Notes: generated from the letters alone by a model not told the origin. A stretch of DNA of 64,000 bases from Berghia stephanieae (GCA_034508935.3 CM067445.1:47505898-47569897); one strand, 5' to 3'. Shown: positions 10,840-61,024, counted from the stretch's first letter. Translations and numbers: made by a program.

Positions 10840-11430
10840 GTTGTTCTTAAGGGCTTTACAGCACTAGTGACACATTTAAGTCAAATCAGCGCCAGAAGAA
10901 ATGAAGAAAATGAAAATGGGATAGTCGAAAAATTCTAGATTAACAAGTAAAAGCACCCAAGAAAAAGGAAGACAAGGGGGACTCGTTCAAATAGAAGTTG
11001 ATTCCAAGAGAAATGTCCTTAGTTTGAGATAACCTATAAGTCTCATCCAGACACCAGCTAAGAATCCCACTGAGAACAACACATTCAAACATTTACAATA
11101 TCTATTCTTGAAATAAAATAGGGTTGGGGGGGAGGTCAATATTTTAATGTACAGCCCATGGGTTCGACACCAGTATGGTAAAAATATCAACTATGATATT
11201 ACATAACAGGGTAAATGACTTACAAGGGGGAAAAAATATCTTCTTCCAAAACTAATGCTATACATTTGACGGTTTCCCTTTCAGCCAAGGATTATGACCA
11301 GGGTCAGGACAAAACTAACTAATCTCATTCCAAGACTAAGACGGAAAGTAACAAGGAAAAGGAAGCAGGGGGATAGAAGTCACAGTAACAGTGACCTCCC
11401 TACCGACTATGGGAGGTGAAAAGACCCTTA
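10840..11430 (-). mobile_element. Family A dispersed element, copy 1
   Basis: About 590 bp, colinear with 15520-16060. On the minus strand it starts near CACCTCCCATAGTCGGTAGG, passes conserved blocks (TGAGATTAGTTAGTTTTGTC; GAGACTTATAGGTTATCTC) and ends with the stem-loop and an A-rich tail at about 10840. No open frame worth naming. The class is unknown; the A-rich tail suggests a retroposon. Confidence 0.6.
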
Positions 11431-13128
11431 CCAGTGAATATTCTTATATTCTTGACTCCTTCATATAAATCTAATTCAAAGGTATGCTTATGTTTTTGAT
11501 GAAACATGCCGCTCTCAATGATATCAATATTAATAAAACAACAGATTAAATTCATTACAATAATTATCTTTGATTGCACATTTGAAATAGTAAAACAAAA
11601 CAAAAATAACAACTCCAGTGTTAAACTTAGTCAACAAAATAAAATGACGAGCTGAGTCCCAAATTATAATCTTAAATAAAAATCAATTTGATTTATAATG
11701 GGAAGAATTTTAAATCATACCAGTAGTTTTCATGATATCATTATACCAATAATCTTATAACTGGATGCCCAGTTTCTCTTTTTGTTTAGAGCTGCAACAC
11801 GAGATTATTTTTTTTAATGATTCAAGGCTGAGTATATACAGTATTTACTATACATAAAAAAAAGTAGTTGTAATATTGACAAATTCATGAATCCAAAAAT
11901 TGAACTGTACCTAAGCAAACTTTCTCCCTGTTCTTCCTTTAAAGGAAATCCTCATCGATTTTACATGCAAGATTATAAGCCATCTTCACATAAATGACAA
12001 CTTTGAAATGCTTTATAAAAAAATATTTTCATAAATTGTGCTTTATAGCCTTTTATCTGAAAATTCAAATCTTGAGAAAAAAAGAAAAAAAAATGTTTTT
12101 TTTTTAAGACAAATTTTTTTTTTAAATTTACTTACTGAATTTGTATATATGGCAGGTCATCAGTTGCTTCCTTACCCTCCATTTTATTATTTGTTCTTAC
12201 TGTCTGTAGTGACTTCTTTTTTTTCTGGAGCGAGATATGCTCACCTTATACAATTTCAAGTGCAATCCCTTTCTGTGTCTCCTTGAGGAATGACATAAAT
12301 TTATGCTTGTCTTCGGATCAAGCATTCAAGCAGCCTAAAAGCAAGCAGCAAACATTTTGATTATTTGGACTGTCATTAAAAACCCTTTAAAGAAAGTTTG
12401 ACTTTACTATAATATTTTAGTTTTCATCAAGAAAGCAGTAACAACAATGCAGTTCAAACATAGGTGCATAGGTGACTACCAGCTTCAAAATGGTATTTTC
12501 TGTGGTGACTTATTGAATGTAAAAAACTGAACCTAGAGTAAAAAGAAAAACCATAAGACTTTAAAGTTTATATGGTTTATTAAGGGGAATGAATTAAGTT
12601 ACATAAAGTTCAAAACCCCTCTAAAATTTCACAATAACACTACTTTCAATTTGAAATTCACATTCTAGCATTAGCTTCCTGACAACAAATACCATTTTGA
12701 GTTGGTGGCTCACATAGTAGAAGCCTATGACACATAGCTGTTGCCGTTTTCCTCGAAGAAAAAATCAGCTCTGCACTTATAATTATAACCCCAAGATATG
12801 GGAGATTGAAATACATTGAGTTTTATGCCTCCCTTGGAGAAAGTTAAAACCTTAAGTAAACACCCAAGTAAATGTGAGAGATTGAATGAACCGTCTCATC
12901 GCTGTTACCATTTTCACTGGAGAAAGTTATCAGTTTTGCACTTATAATCCTAACCCCAAATAAACACCCAAGTATGTATGGAAGATTGAAATAAACTGAG
13001 CCTAACTATAAAAGGGATATATGTATAACATTATATAAAGCATATCTCCAATACGGTAATTAATAACCAGGTAAACAAGTAAATTTAAAATGGATTTTTT
13101 TCCAGTCCTAGATGAACACAAAAGAAAT
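11431..13128. other. ABI 3' flank, likely containing its 3' UTR
   Basis: Lies just downstream of the ABI stop codon, so its right part should be the 3' UTR. Two similar ~100-bp segments (about 12737-12823 and 12901-13000) share TTTGCACTTATAATCCTAAC-like sequence and look like a local duplication. An AATAAA signal on the minus strand (12581-12576) is one candidate poly(A) signal, untested. Confidence 0.35.
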
Positions 13129-41128
<28,000 letters not shown>

Positions 41129-41288
41129 CTTGATCAGGAAGTGCAATTGAAAAAGTAGAAATGACAACATTCACGATTGCTATTCCCACTACAATTAGGT
41201 GATGGGAAAACCCCGAAAGCAAAGCTGAGAGACAGAATAATATTTTAAAAAAGAGCTTCCAACCCAGCGTGAAAACTTAAGAACAAGC

Positions 41289-41357
<69 letters not shown>

Positions 41358-41400
41358 CCAGTCGAGGTAGACTGATATTTTGGGATGCTTTTTTTCCTTT
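41129..41400 (-). promoter_or_regulatory. ABI 5' flank with (GA)n tract
   Basis: A (GA)n tract of about 65 bp (41291-41355) starts about 160 bp upstream of the ABI ATG. GA/CT tracts can act as GAGA-type promoter elements in animals; here this is inference from position only. No TATA box is evident. Confidence 0.3.
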
Positions 41401-41623
41401 ATATTTTTTTCTTTCTTGCTTTGTATGGCACCTTTCATACACACTTGTTCAGATCTTTATCTTACATCGGTGCCTGCTCCCTAATTACTTGGCTTTCCAG
41501 AGCATATGTTTCCATTTAAGGTGCAAAGTTGAAAGGTCCCGAAACTGATTTGGTATAAATTTATATTTCTAAAAAAGCAAGCAATTTGTCCATTTTTGCC
41601 CAACAACTTGAAACAGACCAGAA

Positions 41624-41635
41624 TCACGACTGAAC
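41624..41635. repeat. Target-site duplication, left copy
   Basis: TCACGACTGAAC, identical to 42056-42067, bounding the truncated RTE-like insertion. Confidence 0.85.
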
Positions 41636-42055
41636 TTGACTTACTTGACTTAGATGCCTTTCGCGTCTCGACCGAAAGATCGGGTCGCCTTGGCTGTTTC
41701 CAGTATTTCCTGTGTGAGGTGTCTCCAATATTGCCGGTCCTCTGCTAGGGTTCTCAGATTTTCAAGGTCCCCTGCCGTTATGAGACTAATGCTTTGTCCA
41801 AGTGTTGTGAGGTTTTTGTTTAGGAACACAGAGAGTGTTGTGATCGGTCTTCCTCTGAAAAGGTTCCCGTATTTTTGGAAGTATCCCGACATGGCTTGGT
41901 TAGCTGGTATGTTTTTGTCCTGCGTAGTATGTGACCGAAAAGTTGCCATCGTTGTTGTAACATGTCAAGGGAGATTGGTCTTTCTTTTGTGATCTTATAG
42001 AGTGATTCATTTGAGATCTTTTTTGGGTATTTGATGTCCAGTACCCTTCTTAGCT
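41636..42055 (-). mobile_element. RTE-like LINE, 5'-truncated young copy
   Basis: 420 bp matching the last ~405 bp of the 36990-40097 element (C-terminal codons and stop) with about six substitutions and one base deletion, near 98% identity. The 3' tail (minus strand) is TAAGTCAAGTAAGTCAA, a short tandem repeat instead of poly(A). The 5' end stops abruptly at about 42054. Perfect 12-bp flanking duplications show target-primed insertion. One base deletion breaks its frame. Confidence 0.9.
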
Positions 42056-42067
42056 TCACGACTGAAC
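42056..42067. repeat. Target-site duplication, right copy
   Basis: TCACGACTGAAC, see 41624-41635. Confidence 0.85.
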
Positions 42068-42810
42068 GGTTAAAGTTAATCTGTCGCGGCCGCAAATTCC
42101 GGTATTTGCCGCAAAGTTTACAGTTTTTTCATGAAAATTCTCTATTTTGCACTATTTTTTAACTCCGGTGGTAAAATTTGGAAAAATTTGGGTTTTCAAT
42201 GGCAATTTTCCGCGATGTCAATGTAATGAAAATGTGATGGTTCTCTTTGCAGGCTTCGGTCTCTTGTTTTAATATAAGGTTGATGTCTTTAATCATTTTT
42301 CTTTCTGATTTACACCTGAGTGACTTTTTGTTTGCATCTTTAGATCAATGTAATATTCAATCGGCCTCCGGGAATAAATAAAGTTATCTGCATCTGAATA
42401 TGAATAGTTAACTAAATTTTCAAAATTTGGCTAATTCTATGGCAAAATTTTCTGTTATTGTGACAAAAATGTCATTTTTTGTGTGGCAAAACTTGGCAAA
42501 ATTTGGGATTTCAAATGGCAATTTTCCGCGATGCCCGGTTAATGAGATGGGCTCATGGCGTACTAAAAGAGTCATTATAGTAGGGCTATGGATGGGCTAT
42601 ACTCAGTGTGAACAGACAATGTGTAAGACCTCAATGGCTATACATACTCCTGTACAAAGTCGCGATTTTAAAATAGTGAGTAATGATTATTTTCAATTTA
42701 AACCAGTTTGTGTTTGGTCTTCCTGAAATGACAAGAGTTGTCTTGTAGCGTATTTCTTATGAGTGTCTAAAGAAATACTGTTGAAGTCTAATACATTTGT
42801 TTTGGGCTGC
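42068..42810. repeat. Direct repeats with GGCAATTTTCCGCGATG
   Basis: CAATGGCAATTTTCCGCGATG-type sequence occurs at about 42198-42218 and again at 42515-42535, each preceded by TTTGG-rich AAAATTTGG repeats. They resemble transposon ends related to the 29084/30695 termini (CATGGCG, TTTGCAA runs), but both face the same way. AATAAATAAAGTTATCTGCA near 42375 resembles a LINE tail. No gene. Confidence 0.35.
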
Positions 42811-42993
42811 GGTTATTCAGAGTCGACTCTGAATAATTGTCTACGGTTATTCAGAGTCGACTCTGAATAACTGTCTACGGTTATCCAGAGTCGGGGAGTC
42901 CACTCTGAATAACTGTAGACAGTTGACTCTGAATAACTGTCTACAGTTATTCAGAGTCGGGGAGTCGACTCTGAATAACTGTAGACAGTTATG
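42811..42993. repeat. Palindromic ~34-bp repeat cluster 1
   Basis: About five units built on the perfect 22-bp palindrome formed by TATTCAGAGTC and its complement GACTCTGAATA, joined by CTGTCTACGG or its inverse. Some units have a GGGGAGTC expansion at the centre. A second cluster lies at 44873-44968. Confidence 0.8.
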
Positions 42994-43857
42994 AGTGATG
43001 AACTTCCAGTTACCAACCACACGGTTTTTCTGTTTTTTTTCTTCTCTCCCACCTCTGTTCAACCCTACGGGAAAAAATCGTTTTACTTTTTGGTATCTTC
43101 TTGTCTCTTCTGTCATGGCAGTTTTTTGCATCGGTGATTTGCATTGCGGCCGCAAAATTTGCAATTTTTTGCAGATTGTCGAGATTTAAAAAAAAAAAAA
43201 AAAATTTTTAATATAGTGGGGACCGCGGATTTCTGGGATTTTAGGATTTGTTCCTAAATGTTCCGTTGTTTTTTTGTCATGTCAAACATTTTCTGCTCAG
43301 TGGTAGTTCAGGGGGGAAAAACAATAATATGCCTTCTATCATTTTTTGACACCTCTGCTCAGTTGCATGAATTTTGGTGACACTCCTTTATTTATGGCGT
43401 TAGTCTAGACACGCTGGCGCCAAATGTCAAAGGCAGCACAAGATACATGGTGGCCATGAATGAGAAGATGATCGAAAGGGAAGGGGATGGAGCAAATGGG
43501 TGTACTTTTTAGCTGTAACATGATAATCCATTCATTTGGCGATTTTATAAGGTTTATAAGCGTGTCTTTTTTTTCTTCCTTTTTAAGTTTTGTTTTGTTT
43601 TTGTTTGATTGTTCTGAATTTGTTAATAGAATTCATTACAACTTGTGTCTAATTATAAAACAATTTTAAAAAAAAATCAATTCATTAATTCTCTCTCTCT
43701 CAGCCACCCTTCTATCTTCATATTATGTTTATAGATATCATTTGGTAATAGAGATAATAAGTTAGGCTGATCGATTTAAGAAATGATTGTTTATAAGCTA
43801 ATTTAAATTTGCTTTGTTGATGGAATATGTTTTGCAATTGATTAAAGATTCTTATTT
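42994..43857. other. Intergenic region between repeat cluster 1 and LINE
   Basis: Contains another TTTGCAATTTTTTGCAG stretch with a NotI-like GCGGCCGC (about 43146) and a poly(A) run (43188-43203). No gene recognised. Confidence 0.25.
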
Positions 43858-44627
43858 ATAATCAACGATAATGACAAAATACAACTCACAACATCAGCAA
43901 AAAATCTCGGCATCACCTTAGAGAGTGATCTGTCTATGAACAAACATATTAACAATGTGAGAACAAGTGCTATCTGCATTCTAAGAAATATCAGAACAAT
44001 CAGACCATTTATTAATAGGGAAACTTGCAACAAATTGGTAACATCTTTGATATTCCCGAAAATGGACTACTGCAATGCACTGTTTGTTGGTCTCACAAAG
44101 GACAAAATAAACAAACTCCAGAAAATACAGAACATGGCAGCCCGCGTTGTACTACAGAAAGACAGAAAAACTGCAGCTCCCGAATTACTACAGCAGCTGC
44201 ATTGGCTGCCAGTGGACCAGCGGATAAAATATAAATCTTCAACTATCGTTTTCAAATGCCTGGAGGGCTCGTCACCAGCATATCTCTCAAACCTCGTTGA
44301 ACGGTATAACCCACAGCGATCGCTTCGATCAACGAACGACCTCAAACTGAAAACACCCCGCTGTCGAGTGAAGGCTGGTGAACGCGCCTTTCAGCATTCT
44401 GGTCCAAGGTTGTGGAATTTACTACCACTGGAGATACGTTCTTCGTCTTCACTAGAGGAATTCAAGCGTCGATTGAAGACATTCTTATTCCGACAGGCTT
44501 TCTTTTGATTATGTGTATAATTAGCGTTGTTCGTGTACTTTGTTAGGGCTTCATGATTAAGTTAATCTATGTTATGCGCCCAGAGCCCTCCTGATGAAGG
44601 GATGTTTGGCGCACTATAAATCTATAC

Positions 44628-44708
<81 letters not shown>
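43858..44708 (+). mobile_element. L2-like LINE, 5'-truncated copy 2
   Basis: Plus-strand copy of the last ~770 bp of the 25424-27268 element. The frame from 43861 to 44508 is intact and covers the end of the reverse transcriptase thumb and the C-terminal domain (AKNLGITLESDLSMNKHIN to FKRRLKTFLFRQAFF). Protein identity to copy 1 is very high, so both are young. The 3' end is ACTATAAATCTATACC followed by about 80 bp of (ATT)n. It starts abruptly in mid-gene. Confidence 0.88.
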
Positions 44709-44709
<1 letters not shown>

Positions 44710-44872
44710 AGCAACTGAAGTTGAAAAATCGCCGTTTTAAGAATTTGGCACTAAAATTGCCAAAGTCACAAAATAAGCGTAGTAAACTGGTATCAAATTG
44801 AAAGAAACTCATCTCGCAAGAACTCAACTCGATAATTCGATAGGCTACTCGGCTCTAAATATCTGTACACAT
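44709..44872. other. Unassigned spacer
   Basis: No feature recognised. Confidence 0.2.
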
Positions 44873-44968
44873 GGTTATCCAGGGTGGACTCTGAATAACC
44901 ATCTACAGTTATCCAGAGTCGACTCTGAATAACTGCCTACGGTTATCCAGAGTCGACTCTGAATAACC
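44873..44968. repeat. Palindromic ~34-bp repeat cluster 2
   Basis: Three units with the core AGAGTCGACTCT flanked by GGTTATCC and GAATAACC, separated by ATCTACA or GCCTAC. Clearly the same family as cluster 1, about 1.9 kb away, with the L2-like insertion between. Confidence 0.8.
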
Positions 44969-45447
44969 ACTTCGTTTGTTTTGACATCTAACTGACACCT
45001 GGTACACCCCCCCCCCCCCCCCCCCCCCGCCCCCCCCCCCAAAAAAAAATACCATCTTGAGGCAATGGGTCACAAATGTATATCCATCAGGCTCTTTCCT
45101 GAGCATCACCATTTGACCTCTATGAATATTAATAGTTTGTTGAATTTCAAGCAAACTCAACTTAGGAAAGCATCGTTTACTTTACTATTCTACAGACGCG
45201 GTAAAAATTCGAATCTGAATCACTTGTTGTATTTGGTATCACGATATTTTAGAGAAATTTAATAGCATAGGCAACTCTGGCTTTATAACTTCGTCTTTGA
45301 ACTTCCTTGTGAGGTCAAGAAATGCTGTGGAAATAGACAGTCGCGGGCCAATATGAATTATGACATGGGGATTATCAATTTTTAAAAAATATTTTTTCAT
45401 ACGATTTCTATTCAATTTCGCTTCGTGACTAATCTAACTTATTGGAT
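44969..45447. promoter_or_regulatory. ZWILCH 5' flank
   Basis: A C/A homopolymer stretch at about 45006-45049, then AT-rich sequence to the ZWILCH start. CGGGCCAATATG (CCAAT-like) lies about 110 bp and TTTCGCTTCG about 30 bp before the ATG. These are weak candidates only. Confidence 0.25.
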
Positions 45448-55767
<10,320 letters not shown>

Positions 55768-56319
55768 CAAACATTTTTAGAAATTTTGTTAATTTTATTT
55801 TAAAATGTATTATAGTCTGTTGTTTTTTGTAAAACTGGATGCAAGGCTAAAAAAAAGATAAGATAAGATAAGATATACTTTATTGATCCTGAATGGAAAT
55901 TCAGTTCTCCAATTCAAAAAGTTCTTGCACTGCTACCTTTTTTTTTTTCAAAAGAAAATATAGACGCTTTGTAATATTTTTGCTTTATTACACTATAGTA
56001 AAAATGGGGGTTTCTCTGAAGTGAAAGGTATATAATAACACTTAGTTCACTAAATTTATGGCACATTGTTGCCTATATTTTGGCAGGCTAGGCTAATCAA
56101 ACTACTTTAAGGTTTTAATTGTTAAAATCATTTATTTTTTTAAATCTGGAATATTTTACTAAAAACTAACGATCAGTTGAAAGAGTAATGTAATTTTACT
56201 TTTTAAATTGTGCTTCTAAGTGCTGATAAATTGTAGATCTATATTACATAGATAAATACATAAATACGAACATTTATATATAGGGCATTTACACAGATAT
56301 ATCTTAGTCACTGCACTTT
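55768..56319 (+). other. ZWILCH 3' flank with a LINE-type tail fragment
   Basis: Likely includes the 3' UTR. At 55855-55905 AAGATAAGATAAGATATACTTTATTGATCC is the inverse of a LINE-type 3' end (GGATCAATAAAGTAT plus TATCT repeats), so a small insertion on the minus strand lies here. No clear AATAAA before it on the plus strand. Confidence 0.4.
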
Positions 56320-56860
56320 ACCTGGATGGGGTCTTCCAACCTCCCATAGTGAGCAGAGAGGTCAATTGCTGTGTCTCCTATCCTCCATATCTGCTTTCCC
56401 ATTCCATGTTGCTCTCTGTCTTTGTTCTGGATTGAGATTGTTCCGCTTTTTTTTTTCCTGGTCCTGGTGGAGATCCTAAGATCGAAGGGGAAACAGTCAA
56501 ATGTATAGTCTGTCTTTTTTTTTTTTTTTTGAGAGGTGATATTTTTTTCACTGTAATTCATATCTCTGTTATGTACGAGTTACAGTTACATGTATTAGTT
56601 TTGAATATGTAAACATTTGAGTGTACCCATCATAGTGATATCCTTTGCTTGTTCCTTGATGGGACTTTTAGGTATTGTCAAACTAAGCACATCAGTGGAT
56701 TGCTCATGGGATCTTCTGTTCCTTATTTGACCCAGTTCCCTTTGGTGCTTTTAACTTCAGACCTACAACTTTTCCTCTATCATCTTCCTTTTCACTGGAG
56801 CTGAAATGGCCTATTAGTGTTGCAGTAGCTGTAAAACTCATAACAACAACAAAAAAACAT
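56320..56860 (+). mobile_element. Family A dispersed element, copy 4
   Basis: Plus orientation: AACCTCCCATAGTGAGCAGA, AACAGTCAAATGTATAGTCT, ACATTTGAGTGTACCCATCA, GGATTGCTCATGGGATCTTC, and a weakened terminal stem (GGAGCTG...CAGTAGCTG), then ACAACAACAAAAAAAC. Confidence 0.65.
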
Positions 56861-56869
56861 ATGCGTTTC

Positions 56870-57170
56870 ACAATTTTTCATTTATTCCGCACACATGCCA
56901 GACTGAACCATTTCCCCTTCAAACAGTACCAGTCGCCTGTTAAACATCCGTTTTGATCTAACACTCTTACAATATTCGCCATTCCCTAAAGTCAGGTACC
57001 CATTCACACCTGAGTTGAGTAGAGTAAAATATTTTGAATGCCTTTCCCAGAATTTTCAACAATCACTGTCACCCATCCAGCCACTGATCGTGCTTAACAT
57101 TGCCTGAATTTTTTGACAAGACTAGCACCACTGAGTCACAGAGCCACACTTTGAGCAAGTCACCCATCAA
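56870..57170 (-). mobile_element. SINE family C, copy 1
   Basis: On the minus strand GTGGCTCTGTGACTCAGTGG is A-box-like, followed by AGGCAATGTTAAGCACGATC and GTGACAGTGATTG. The same order appears at 61025-61345. It follows directly on a family A tail. Confidence 0.5.
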
Positions 57171-57739
57171 CATTCATTTCACAGGTGCTGAAGTTGCCAT
57201 AATTCACTCAATCCTGAAGATTTTTGCTGCTTTTCAAAGTTTGACAAAAAAGTCTTAAAATGAGCATGTGCCAAGGACAACTCCTTGGCATGTGCATATA
57301 TACTTTTATTCAACTATCATTAACATGTAAAAATTAAAAGACATTAGTTTTGATATTACACCTATAAATTGTCTCAAAAATTTCATAAATAGGGATGGGG
57401 TAAAAGTAACACGGGTACGTAAACTACGGATATAGTCGGTGTTATGGTTGAGTGAGTTAAAGTGCCGCAAACGCTGTATTATTATTATCATTATTATTAT
57501 TATTATTATTTATGTTGTCGGAATTGCTATTATTATCAATTTAAAAAAAAAACTATTGTCATCGTTCATGTCGCTATTATTGTTATTTTTACTTTTATTG
57601 ATCTTTTTATTTCTATTTCATATATTACGTATATATATATATTGAAATAAAGAATTACTGACGAAGGAAAGAATTATCTCGTTTAGACTTGCATGAAATA
57701 AAATTTTAAGGATTTATCTTTTATTATCTTCAAATTTAA
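57171..57739. other. Intergenic region with short (ATT)n
   Basis: (ATT)n at about 57476-57512, preceded by AAAGTGCCGCAAACGCTG, perhaps another retroposon tail. (TA)n near 57630. No gene. Confidence 0.3.
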
Positions 57740-58285
57740 CCTGCTTTGATTGGGTGGGGTTCCGACCTCCCATAGTGGGCAGGGAAGTACATACTGTGTC
57801 CACTATCCCCCTGTACCTGTTATTCAATTGCTTTCTGTCTTTGTCTTGGAATGAGATTACTTGGTTTTGTCCTGACCCTGGCCAGAGTCCTTGGCTGGAA
57901 GAGAAACAGTCGAATGTATAGTTATAGTTTTGGGAGATGATGTTTTTTTCCTTGTAAATCATCTCTCTGTTATGTATTATTTTTTATTTTCAACATATGA
58001 TTTGTAAACATTTGAGTGTATTCCTTTTAGTGGGATCTTGTGCTGGTGTCTGGGTGAAACTTTTAGGTGATCTCAAACTAGACTAAGTACTTTGATAGTG
58101 TGCTCTTGGAATCTACATCTGTTTCCTATTTGAACCAATTCCCCTTTGTCTTACCTTTTCTTGTGTGCTTTAATTGTAATTCTAGAACCTTTTACTATCC
58201 CATTTTCTTCCTTTTTACTGGCGCTGATATAACCTTAATGTGTGGCAAGCGCCGTAAAACCCTTACCTAAAAACAAACAAAACAA
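57740..58285 (+). mobile_element. Family A dispersed element, copy 5
   Basis: About 545 bp, complete: GACCTCCCATAGTGGGCAGG near the start, TTTTGTCCTGACCCTGGCCA, GAGATGATGTTTTTTTCCTT, and terminal stem GGCGCT (58220-58225) / AGCGCC (58248-58253) followed by GTAAAACCCTTACCTAAAAA-type A-rich tail. Confidence 0.7.
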
Positions 58286-58384
58286 CCTGCTTTGATCTGT
58301 ATCTGTTGGGTTGGGAAGGTCAACTGTTTCTTTAATCTCTTCTTTTCCCTTGTTTACGCTTTGTGGTCTTATGATAAAACAATC

Positions 58385-58880
58385 GGCTTCTGACCTCCCA
58401 TAATGGGCAGGGAGGCACTTATTGTGTCTTCTATCCCCCTAAATCTGTTTTCCAGCATGCTTTCTGTCTTTGTCTTGGTATGGGGTTTCTCGTGTCGGAT
58501 ACCCTGGCTAGGAGAGAAACAGATGTATAGTTAAGAGTTTTGGGAAATGATATTTTTTGTCTTGTAAGTCATCTCTTTGTTGTGCACTGTATTATCTTTT
58601 GTTTTACATATAATATAATGATTTTTAAACAGTTGAGTGTATTGGATACCTGTGTTTGAGTCAGGATGAGACTTTTAGGTGATCTCAATCACTGATGGTG
58701 TGCTTTTGAAATCTACATCTGTTCCCTATTTGAACCAATTCCCCTTTGTCTTACATTTTCTCGAGTGCTTTAATTTAATTCTAGAACGTTTTTACTATTT
58801 TATTTCCTTGCTTTATACTATCGCCGATATGACCTAAATGTGTCGCAAGCACCGTAAAGCCTTTAAAAACATAAAACAAC
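58385..58880 (+). mobile_element. Family A dispersed element, copy 6
   Basis: Follows copy 5 by about 100 bp in the same orientation (CTGACCTCCCATAATGGGCA to AAGCACCGTAAAGCCTTTAA). The terminal stem is degraded. Confidence 0.65.
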
Positions 58881-59079
58881 TATAGTCTTGACCCTTTTTG
58901 TCATAAGTTCAAAGTCTGACATGGGAGGTTCAAAGTCGAGTTCATGGAAACGGATCTTTGCTTACATTTTCTCTCTGTACTTGGATGTAATTTGAGGAAC
59001 TGGCCGATCAAAAAAAAAAAAAAGTCCTGTTTCTATTGAATATAAAATAATGATACCGCCTTAAGGCTGCATGCCGCGC
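58881..59079. other. Unassigned spacer
   Basis: No feature recognised. Confidence 0.2.
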
Positions 59080-59172
59080 CCTCCACGTATTGTTGATGCT
59101 GGCTTGGTCCTATTGTAAAGCTCTTTGAGCCCGTTGAGTGGATATTGCGCTACATAAAAGCTCACTTTTTAA
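59080..59172 (+). mobile_element. SINE family B, 3' tail fragment
   Basis: TTGTAAAGCTCTTTGAGCCC then GTGGATATTGCGCTACATAA matches the family B tail. Confidence 0.5.
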
Positions 59173-59396
59173 ATCTGTCAGGGTGATGTCCTTTGACATT
59201 CCATGGTGGGCAGGAGGTCACTTGCTGTCTGTTTTCCCGTTTCCGTGTTGCTTGAGATTGTTCCCCTTTTTTTACCTGGTCCTGGCGGGGATCTTTAGAT
59301 GGAAAGAGGGACAGTCAAATGTATACATTCTTCTTTTGTTTTTTTTACGAGGGTGGTTTTATCCCCGACTGTAATTCATTTCATTGATTTGTAGGA

Positions 59397-59608
59397 CACT
59401 CCAGCATGGTTTCCTCGAACTCATTCGAATGTCCCGATTTTTCTCCTAATTATTCTGTTATTCCATTCCTTCCTCGAACTAATTTCACAAAGCCAGCGTA
59501 AAAAGTAATATATTTATTTTTTTTAAAAATTTTTATAGTGCGCTCCTTGATTTTGACCACTGATCTTCTGTGATATTGGCAGTTACATATGCGTGTTCCT
59601 ATCTACAC

Positions 59609-59650
<42 letters not shown>

Positions 59651-60172
59651 TGTGTGCAGGATATAATACACATGCAGACACAAACAGCCACTCACACACT
59701 CGATCGCCGTTTCGCATAAAAGACACCTCTCCGCTTATTCTTATCACTTCGCCATGAGTTCCAGTTTCAATGCAACGTGCAAGTGGTTGGCTTCAGTGGT
59801 AAATTGATGTTGTGATACAGCAAACCCACCTCCCACACACACACACACACACCCCTTGTAACATATCAATAAAGTAAATAATAATAAAGTTCCCGTTATT
59901 CATCCTCATGCGGGAATTTGTCTTGGGGATTGTTCAAAGGGAATACTGGAATAGCCCAGGTATCAGCCGCAAATTGAGCTTGGGAGAAATAGGTTGTCCA
60001 CGTAACTCGGGGGATATTCAAACTGGGTATCTTTCGGGTACAAAGCAAAGACTATACCCCTTAGCCAGACCGACACCCCCGCTCCCTATCAAACGTCATG
60101 GCCGTGTACGGCTTCCTCGAAAGTTTTTGCATGTCCGGAGGAGTAGGAGTTCGAGGAAACCGTGTTGGGATG
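59397..60172. mobile_element. Inverted-repeat DNA element inside family A, insertion 1
   Basis: 776 bp. Left end CACTCCAGCATGGTTTCCTC, right end (inverted) CATCCCAACACGGTTTCCTC; the first 24 bases of the ends agree at 20. No transposase. Contains (GT)n at about 59611-59648 and (CA)n near 59838. The target duplication is not clear. Confidence 0.6.
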
Positions 60173-60306
60173 TATATATGTAAACATTTGAGTGTACCCA
60201 TCATAATGGGATCCTTTGTGCCTTGATAGGACTTTTGGGTAATGTCCTAATATTATAGGCACATCAGTGGATTGCTCGTGGGATCTTCTATTCCCGATTT
60301 GAACTA

Positions 60307-60717
60307 CATTCCAGCACGGTTTCCTCGAATGTCCCGATTTTTCCCCCCTTATTATTCTTCGTTATAATTCTATTCCTTCCTCAACTATTTTTTGCCTCGA
60401 ACACGGTTTCCATGAACTAATTTAACCAAGCCAACTTTTAAAAAAAATTAATCAATTAATGTTTTCTTTTAATGCGCCAGGTGATTTCGACCACCGATGA
60501 TTTACTATGGCATTGACAGTTGCATATGTGATTTTTGTGTGTATCTATCTGCACTGCATGTGTGTGTATATGATACACATGCAGACACACACAGCCACTT
60601 ACACACCCCATCGCCGTTTCGCATAACCGACACCTCTCTGCTTATTCTTAGTACTTCGCCATTCATCTCTTCAATGCCACGCTACCTCAGTAAATGAATG
60701 TTGTAACATAGAATTCC

Positions 60718-60757
<40 letters not shown>

Positions 60758-61024
60758 AAACAACTTGTATATGTCATATATAAATTTATCTCCCTCGACA
60801 TATCAATGAAATAAAGAATACAGTTTCCTTTTTCATCTTCAAGCGGAAATTGGACTTAGGACCTATTCCAAAGGAAGACTGGAATAGCCCAGGTGTCAGT
60901 CGCAGCGCAGCGCCGCAAATTGAGCTAAGGGGGAAGTGGCTTGCTGAAGTCCACATAATGCTATGGAAATTGAACTTTGTATCTTTTGGGTGTGTAGCAA
61001 AGTCAATACTATCGAGCCTTTAAA
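60307..61024. mobile_element. Inverted-repeat DNA element inside family A, insertion 2
   Basis: Same element as 59397-60172: left end CATTCCAGCACGGTTTCCTC, then colinear blocks (GCAGACACACACAGCCACTT; CATCGCCGTTTCGCATAA; TGGAATAGCCCAGGTGTCAG). The right terminal repeat is not found; a SINE family C copy replaces it. (CA)n at 60721-60752. Confidence 0.55.
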
